A DNA stretch of 64,000 nt from Bilabrum cf. latius (lineage: Eukaryota; Bigyra: Bicosoecida; Bigyra; Bicosoecida): assembly GCA_965178125.1 (NCBI GenBank), contig OZ237748.1, forward strand, positions 62,001 through 126,000, read 5' to 3'. The notes under the pieces are model-generated. The model was given only the letters and a program-made list of their open reading frames with translations. It made no database searches and was not told the DNA's origin. The translations under genes and the position numbers were made by a program. Of the stretch, positions 58,301 to 64,000 are shown in pieces (within the stretch, counting starts at the first letter, position 1; every line of letters starts with the position of its first letter).

Positions 58301-59388
58301 GACGAGTGGGAATCTGGTGCTCTGAGGGGCGACTGGCCGCCCACTGGCACTGCAAGCGGCGGGTACTTCCGTCCCACCCCATTCATACCGCTCCCATCTC
58401 CCTTCCGACTCGGCGGAGTGCTGCTGCTGCTGCTGCCGCTATTGCTATTGCTGCTGCCAATGCTGCTGCTGCTGCCATTGCCGCCCATGGTCCCAGACTG
58501 CTTACTGTGGGTGTCCAGAGGGACTGTTCCCTGGGGTTCTCCACTCGTCACACGAGGAGGGGTCCTGGGACTCGGAGCTGCAGCCGCACCCTGCCGCTGC
58601 GGGGACGTCTGCCGGAAGGCCGATGCCGCGCTTTGCCCCGGCACCCATCCCTGCCCCCGCCCCTGCCCCCGCCCCTGCCTCTGCCCCTGTGCCTGTGGCT
58701 ACCCCCAGCCTCCAAACCCCAGGCCTGTATCTCCCTCTTCCTCCCGATGCTGCCTACGCTGCTGCTAGTTCGCGCCCCGCTCACCCCCGCCCCCGGGTGG
58801 GGTCCTCGTCAGGGGGCTGCCAGGGGTCGGCAGCCCCCTGTTTCCCTCGGGTTTCGACTGACCTTCTTGGATAGAGGCAGAGCTGGTGGTGGCAGAACGA
58901 TGATGCCGCGGCGGCGTGACGTACCCCCTGCCGGCGCCGCTGGTTCTTGTTGTTGCTGCTGCCGCGCCCGTGCTCACTCTCGCCCGGGGAGGCGATGCTC
59001 GAGACCAGGACAGCCGCTGCTGCTCGGATGCAATCGCGAGCGGCGGGGTCGCGAAAGAAGTCTATGATTCCAAACTGTGCTAGAAATGATTCTGCCGCTC
59101 TGGTGACCACCGAATCGGTTTGGGCGCGGCCAGAGTGCCTATTGCGCTCTTGATTTGCGATGCAACCGGTAGTTGCTTGTCCGACTCTCCTTGCACAGCG
59201 CTGGTGTTTATGGCCTTACTGGCCTGCAGCACGTGGCCTTGCACTGCATTGCGTGCCGCTGCCTGTTTGGCGATCGTGCGGTCAAGTATGCTCTCGCCAG
59301 CTGTCGAGTCTGCATGCTCGGCTTGTTGAGGCTTCTCGCGAGCGCCATTCTGACAGCGATCAGGGCCGGTTCCCGATGGCGCTGCCAT
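55330..59388 (-). CDS. Long low-complexity protein with C-terminal Rieske domain
   Basis: A single frame of 1,353 codons from ATG 59388 to UGA 55330, with five UAGs (59080, 59062, 58765, 58699, 56440). About 1,050 residues are disordered (Gly, Ser, Gln and Arg-rich, with a Gly-Leu run). The last 200 residues hold a Rieske-type [2Fe-2S] site: KCPHAGGNL and CVRCPRHGF give the C-x-H...C-x-x-H ligands, preceded by VRVMGTDVVVFRKG. RFESD-like proteins and oxygenase ferredoxins share this fold; the redox partner is unknown. The coding strand carries at least 11 copies of the 12-mer in both orientations, so it reads as HSSH, CDEC, VTS or RHT. Confidence 0.82.
55512..58553. repeat. Cluster of the interspersed 12-mer GTGTGACGAGTG
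   Basis: Exact copies on either strand begin at 55512, 56171, 56315, 56418, 56799, 56886, 57127, 57346, 57418, 57841, 58297 and 58542. Several one-mismatch copies lie between them (56064, 56469, 57243). Confidence 0.9.
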
Positions 59389-59711
59389 AATAAGAAAGAA
59401 GAGATTGGCTCTCCTATGGTGCGAAGCGCGCACCACTTTAAGGTGCAGAGTCGAGGCGTGTGACGGGGAGACGGGCCACGCTTTTTTCAAAGCGCAGGTG
59501 CTCCGGGTGGATCGGCTAGGCGATACGAAATTGCGCGCCCGGGTCAATGATGATTGGTGGTGCTCGGGCCGATATTTGAGGATGTATATCAAATTGGACT
59601 ATTGCCAGTGTCTCTTGCAAAAACTTCCGAAGCAGCCGGCGCAGGCAACCCGAGCCTCCCCTTCACCGCGCCAGCGCTCTGCACCCTGCCTACAAGTCGT
59701 CGCCAACCAGA
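59389..59711. other. Intergenic, no gene seen
   Basis: 323 bp between the start of the Rieske gene and the stop of the twin CX9C gene. Likely holds the Rieske gene promoter. Confidence 0.4.
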
Positions 59712-60373
59712 TTAGAATTCTTCGATGCACCTATCCAAAGCGAGGAACTCCTCTGCGCATTTGCCCCCCAAGCTTTTCAGCGACGACACGCCCTCTCGCT
59801 TCATGCAGCGAACCTGCGCGCGGAGCTCATCCGGACAGTGCGTCTGCAACGCCCGTGCACTGCGAACGCGCGTGAGAAAATAGTCTACAACCAGTATAAG
59901 GAGGTGGAAACATGTGCAGGGCTCGACTGTCGACAGCCGCACGCAGCGCATCCAACACCAGAGCAACTGACGAACGGCCCACTCCTAGCCGCGTGAACAC
60001 AGCAGTAGCGGCTTCAACCTTACATTTTCATGGCTCGCTTCTAGAACTGCATCTGCAAGGGCTTCGAGTACGAATCCTTCAAGTGGTCCGCTCGCCCCTC
60101 CCCTGCCTGTCGCGCCCAGAACATCTCGGCGATGGCCGCCCTCCTATCGATCGCAACGTATTCCACAATGCTTCGGGCACACTCATCCGCAAGAAACCTA
60201 AGCAATGTCTTTTCCTCGCTGTCCTCCGAAGGGGTAAGGGCGCGTGATCGCCCGATGGAATTCTCGGGACCGTGCCTCCAGCTCTCTCTGGTGTTTGCCT
60301 GCTGCACAACCCACGTATCCTCCGGTCCAGGCTCGCGCAAACTCTCAGTCGGAGATTTGAAGGGCCTAGCCAT
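59712..60373 (-). CDS. Twin CX9C (CHCH) protein
   Basis: Exons 60024-60373 and 59712-59859 give 165 residues with matching phases (donor GTAAGG, acceptor CGCAG). The C-terminal exon holds two C-x9-C pairs, CPDELRAQVRC and CAEEFLALDRC, the coiled-coil-helix fold imported into the mitochondrial intermembrane space by Mia40. The N-terminal domain is unrecognised. One UAG (60041) lies near the end of exon 1. The stop is UAA, the only UAA terminator in the window, and shows that UAA is not reassigned. The start could be an upstream Met in the same frame. Confidence 0.75.
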
Positions 60374-61044
60374 CGCTTTCAAGATGCTAGAATTACTTGA
60401 TGATACCAAATACACCATCGAGCTTCGCATTTGCGCCGCGCATCTCTCAGGGGTACGTTCCGCAATCCCTTCAAAGTTCCCCTCGGGTTGTTGGAGTCTT
60501 ATGACAAACAATTGTTCATTGTCGATCCGTGGCCGCCATTTCAACAAGGGTGAGAAGCAGTGCCTGATCGAGCATTATGTTGCGAATTAATCTCGTAGAT
60601 TGTTGCGAGTACTAGTCCAAGTCAAGCCGGTCGAAGCACTGCGAATATTGCCCGCTTGTTTGAGCCCGGCTTGAAGTGATCGCTGGATTGGTTGTTCCAG
60701 CGCATGATCGACCGGTAATGCGCTGACGTTCAAGCTTACTAGAACCACCATTGATTTTTGGATTTGTGGATTGATGTGTTCCTTGGGGTGAATGGCCGAG
60801 TCACTATCCTACAGCAGATCCACGTGTGGAAGGGTACTTTGGGTTGTGTTCGTGTATTGCTGCAAGCTGCTGCTCAGTTGCATCACGTACAGCCTGCCTT
60901 CTTGCGTGTTTGGTTGAATGAATCTCATGACTCTGACGCACAGCGAGTGCTCCTTGGCAGTGCCCAGCTCTTCGCTATCTGTGTTGGCTCACCCAGCTGT
61001 GCACCTTGCCCGCATCTCGCAGACGTAGAAGGACAACCAGAGCA
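60374..61044. promoter_or_regulatory. Divergent spacer, no gene seen
   Basis: 671 bp between the twin CX9C start (minus) and the cyclophilin start (plus). No supported coding sequence. Confidence 0.4.
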
Positions 61045-61276
61045 ATGTCGAACTGCTTCTTTGACATCAGCATCGGCGGAGGCCCCGCGCAGCGCATCGA
61101 GTTCGAGCTGTACGACGACAAGAACCCCAAGACCACGGCCAACTTCAGGGCGCTGTGCACGGGCGAGAAGGGCTTCGGATACAAGGGCAGCAAGTTCCAC
61201 CGCGTCATCAAGGGCTTCATGGCCCAGGGCGGAGACTTCACCAAGGGCAACGGCACCGGCGGCATGTCCATTTACG
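61045..61276 (+). pseudogene. Cyclophilin cut off after its first exon
   Basis: [12 protein letters not shown] through GTGGMSIYG matches the first half of a cytosolic cyclophilin, including [15 protein letters not shown] with the catalytic Arg. It ends at a good donor (GTGAGA). No downstream exon encoding the second half (the DENF, NGSQFFI, WLDGKHVVFG region) is visible before the converging zinc-finger gene whose stop is at 61563. It is either a truncated duplicate or a gene with a distant exon. It contains no UAG and its codons are strongly GC-ending, like a highly expressed gene. Confidence 0.65.
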
Positions 61277-61562
61277 GTGAGAACATGGGGGTACGACCAG
61301 CCGATCATTGCGCCTCTGCTCGCTCTCTCGCTTTATTTATCGCTCTTTCCTGCTGCTCTTCTCTTTCAATTAATATATTAATTTTGCAGCCACGGCACTC
61401 TCGGTCCAACCCGGTTGCAGAGGATTGGGTATCCATTGTGTTTCTTATACTTAGACCAGATTATTTCAAAATACAAGCAAATTTACTCTCTCCAGATCAT
61501 GTGTGAAACTCGTAACTCAATCAAGCTGCCACCTATGCGCCTGCGAGCCCAGGGACACCTCC

Positions 61563-64000
61563 TCACCTCTGCACACCTTGAAAATGCTGCGTCCGTATGT
61601 GTCTACGCATGTTGTCCTTCGCGGCTGAGCTGTGGTTACACAGGGGGCACACGAACACGGGTCGGTCCTCACAGTGGCGCAACGCATGACTGCGTGCACC
61701 GGCCTTGCACGAACTCACATGAGGGCACACAGGACACTGGTAGGTGACCGCCCCCTCGTGCTTGATCTAATGATCGTCGCAGTGTGCGATTGCGCTCGAG
61801 AGGCTGCCAGCGAAGATCACCTTGAGGCACTCCTTGCACCTCTTCTCCCACCTTCTACCGCGTCCTCTTGTCACCTCGCCTCGCTAGGCCTACTGGAAGA
61901 GCTGCGGGTGGCACTCCTCGCAGTGGGCGCGAAGCGCCGCCAACGAATCGGACGTAGCGTTGCACTCGGCACAGGTGAGCCAGTCCCGCGTGACGAGCCC
62001 TGGACGCACCACCGGTACGACTTCCCCGAGCAGCCCCTCCATCCTCTCCACGGTCATGCCCGGCTCCGGCTCAACGAACGTGCGAATGTTCGACCTCTGC
62101 TCGCCCGACAGCTCCGAGGCCTTCTTGCGGACTATCCCTTCAATCGCTGCAGCACACTGCGCCGAGGAGCCCCGCGATGATGACTCTTGAGCGCCTGCCT
62201 CTGGTGCCGACGCGCGGCGGTGCGGGGCATCCGGGCCAGCACCAGAGATGCCCGCACCGCCCTGTCCCGCTCTGCTTCCAGGGCGCGAATCCGCTGCACT
62301 GGAAGCGGATCCGTGCGACGAGTGGTCGCTGCAGGCCGCACTGGCAGCCGATCTCGAACCCTTGACGCCCTCCTACGCAACCCCTGTGCTCGACCGAGCG
62401 GCTGCACGCGCGCTCGACCCCCTCGGCTGCGCGACGCCCTCCGGACACACGGCGTCCAGTATGCGCGTGGTCACGCTCGCGCGGAAGTCGCCCATCGACG
62501 CAGGCAGGGTCACCACCCGCGAGCCAAGCTGATCGTCCAAGTGCTTCTGCAGATGTCCAATGAGCTCGTCGGTGAGGAAGTCGGGCTGGAACGGGTGAAG
62601 CACCCTGCCAAAGTCACTCTCGCAGCCCCCCGGCGAGAAATGCACGGCAAACCTCCGCCGGAGGTCCGAGTGGCGCTTGCCCTTCTTGCTGTTGTCAATC
62701 TTCTCCCTGAACATGCGTGCCTCGTCTACAATCCTGTCCGTGTAGTACGACAGCATCACGAATGTCCTGACCATTGTTGGCACCTCGGTGCGCCCTCCTG
62801 TGGCGGGCCAGTCCTCCGATGGGCGCCCTTGCATGAATGCATCGGCAGCGCTGAATAGGGCCATGTCGTGCCCTCCCTGTTCCAACGGAATGACAATGAC
62901 GTCCTGGCTGGCGGTGTTGTACCGCATGCAGTTGGTAATCGTGTTGAAGGCGTCCTCTGCCCCGCGCACGCTAGGCAGGTACTTTTCCGCCGGGCCGAGG
63001 GTGCTCGAGATCGGCGAGCCGCCCTGCCCGGTCGGCCTGAACTCGATGCTGAACAGCTCTATTTTCTGCCTGCGGGTGCTGCCCGTATCCCTGAGGTCTC
63101 GAAGGAACTCTGCCACCTGCGGCGCGCTGTCTCGCAGCAGCACGACCCACGCCAGCTTTGGCGCCGCCTCGTTGCGCGATCTGACCGTGTCACGGTAGTG
63201 CGTCTCGGCGAATGTGTCGGCCATCCGGAACGCATCGGCGATCGCTTCCGGCTGCACGGACACTGTGAGTCCCCTGAAAGGCACCTTTGTCGGGGCGAAG
63301 AACTCGAGCGGCCAGGCTCGCACGAGCGATAGGCACTCCTTGTTCCATGCATCCGCCTGCACCGGCTCCAGTACCTCCCTCAGGTATCGCTGCAAGTCGT
63401 GCACCCGAGTCCCGGCGCGGTCATTGGCGAGTGCAAGCTCGAGCGCCCCCCAGGCACTGCTGCCGCGGAAGGTCCCGTGCAGCAGGCGCCATGCGTTGTA
63501 GGCCAGCACGGCTGCGCTGGATGCAACCCCACAACGCATGTGCCCAACGACGGTGGCGGCAATCGCAGCCATGTCGGGTGCCTCTAGCCTTGCGATGATC
63601 TGCCTTCCCTTGGCTGCGAGCCATGCCCACGTGGCTGGCGGCAGGTTGCCGATGCCCTGCTGCGCCTGCTTCTCGGATGTCCACTGCATCGAGACGAGCA
63701 CACCTGGCAGTCCATCCCGCAGGCCATTAGCCTTGCAATCGTCCCAAGTGCTGCAGAGCTCTTTCATAGCCCAAAACGTGGGATCCGAAAAGTCCCACTG
63801 CGACGAGAGTGCCACCGACTCGGTGCAATTATAGCAAAACTGCGTGACGTCCTGAAGGGTGGGAACCTCCTCGCCATCGGCCGATGCAGCATCCCTTTCG
63901 ATCTGGTTCACGATGTGCCTGGCAATGCCGTGGACCGACACGCCCCAGTGCTTGACCTCGGAGAGAAAGTCGAACACTTTCTGCCGCAGCGCTGCTCCCT
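61563..64000 (-). CDS. C2H2 zinc-finger protein, 5' end outside window
   Basis: The frame is open from the window edge to UGA 61563, with four UAGs (62373, 61890, 61884, 61767). The first 530 visible residues form a well-composed globular region that I do not recognise (for example VKHWGVSVHGIARHIVNQI, then FRMADTFAETHYRDTVRSR). After a Ser/Ala-rich linker come Cys/His pairs: CAECNATSDSLAALRAHC, CKECLKVIFAGSL with HCDDH, CPVCPHVSSCKAGARSH, and CPLCNHSSAAKDNMRRH. The fingers lie entirely after the first UAG, so a standard-code annotation would lose them. Nucleic-acid binding is likely. Confidence 0.8.

Noticed and set aside
1-64000. Programmed readthrough or many pseudogenes instead of code change
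   Set aside because: About 100 UAGs, including adjacent ones and several at codon 5-9, with no UAA or UGA in frame, do not fit decay or occasional readthrough.
1-64000. UAA also reassigned
   Set aside because: No in-frame UAA occurs in any joined gene, and the twin CX9C gene ends naturally at UAA.

Overview
The window is nuclear DNA of a GC-rich, intron-bearing, flagellated eukaryote (a protist or alga). The evidence is short GT-AG introns (about 90-500 nt), an SF-assemblin (basal-body root protein), a mitochondrial-type lipoyl synthase, a twin CX9C protein, a PINK1-like kinase and a GNPTAB-like Stealth enzyme. No bacterial operon structure, tRNA, rRNA or CRISPR was seen. I cannot name the species.

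The central observation is that UAG is a sense codon here, most probably glutamine. Read with the standard code, almost every gene breaks into fragments. Read with UAG as sense, the fragments join in one frame into long recognisable proteins that end in UGA (one ends in UAA). By eye I count about 100 in-frame UAG codons in 18 of the 21 gene models and no gene that ends in UAG. In the GNPTAB-like protein, UAG codons fall at positions where relatives carry Q or E, and many UAGs sit inside CAG runs.

Layout. 1-14.7 kb: a partial unknown gene (-), a DNAJC9-like J protein (+), SF-assemblin (+), an ankyrin protein (-), a choline-transporter-like membrane protein (-) and, divergent from it, a 1,893-residue PINK1-like kinase with a ubiquitin-like domain and four SPRY-like repeats (+). 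14.7-21.5 kb: a convergent spacer, a three-exon Q-rich gene (-), an unresolved stretch and a 1,113-residue multi-Tudor-like protein (-). 21.8-30.0 kb: a 2,750-residue GNPTAB-like phosphotransferase (+). 30.5-49.6 kb: a tandem array of three paralogues (+) of an unrecognised family with an N-terminal MGCG lipidation signal and at least five shared blocks. A small hidden gene (-) lies between the first two. The third paralogue is split by a 3.4 kb AT-rich element with terminal inverted repeats and a 4 bp target duplication. It ends in 29 copies of a 59 bp repeat made from its own last codons. 49.9-64 kb: lipoyl synthase (-), a secreted acidic Cys-rich protein with a GPI-like tail (-), a small MGC protein (-), a long low-complexity protein ending in a Rieske domain (-), a twin CX9C protein (-), a cyclophilin cut off after its first exon (+) and a partial C2H2 zinc-finger protein (-).

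A second window-wide signal is a 12-mer, GTGTGACGAGTG, found at least 23 times on both strands, in all coding frames and in introns. It is densest at 55.5-58.6 kb.

All exon boundaries, counts and alignments were made by eye. Family comparisons rest on memory of the families, not on a search.
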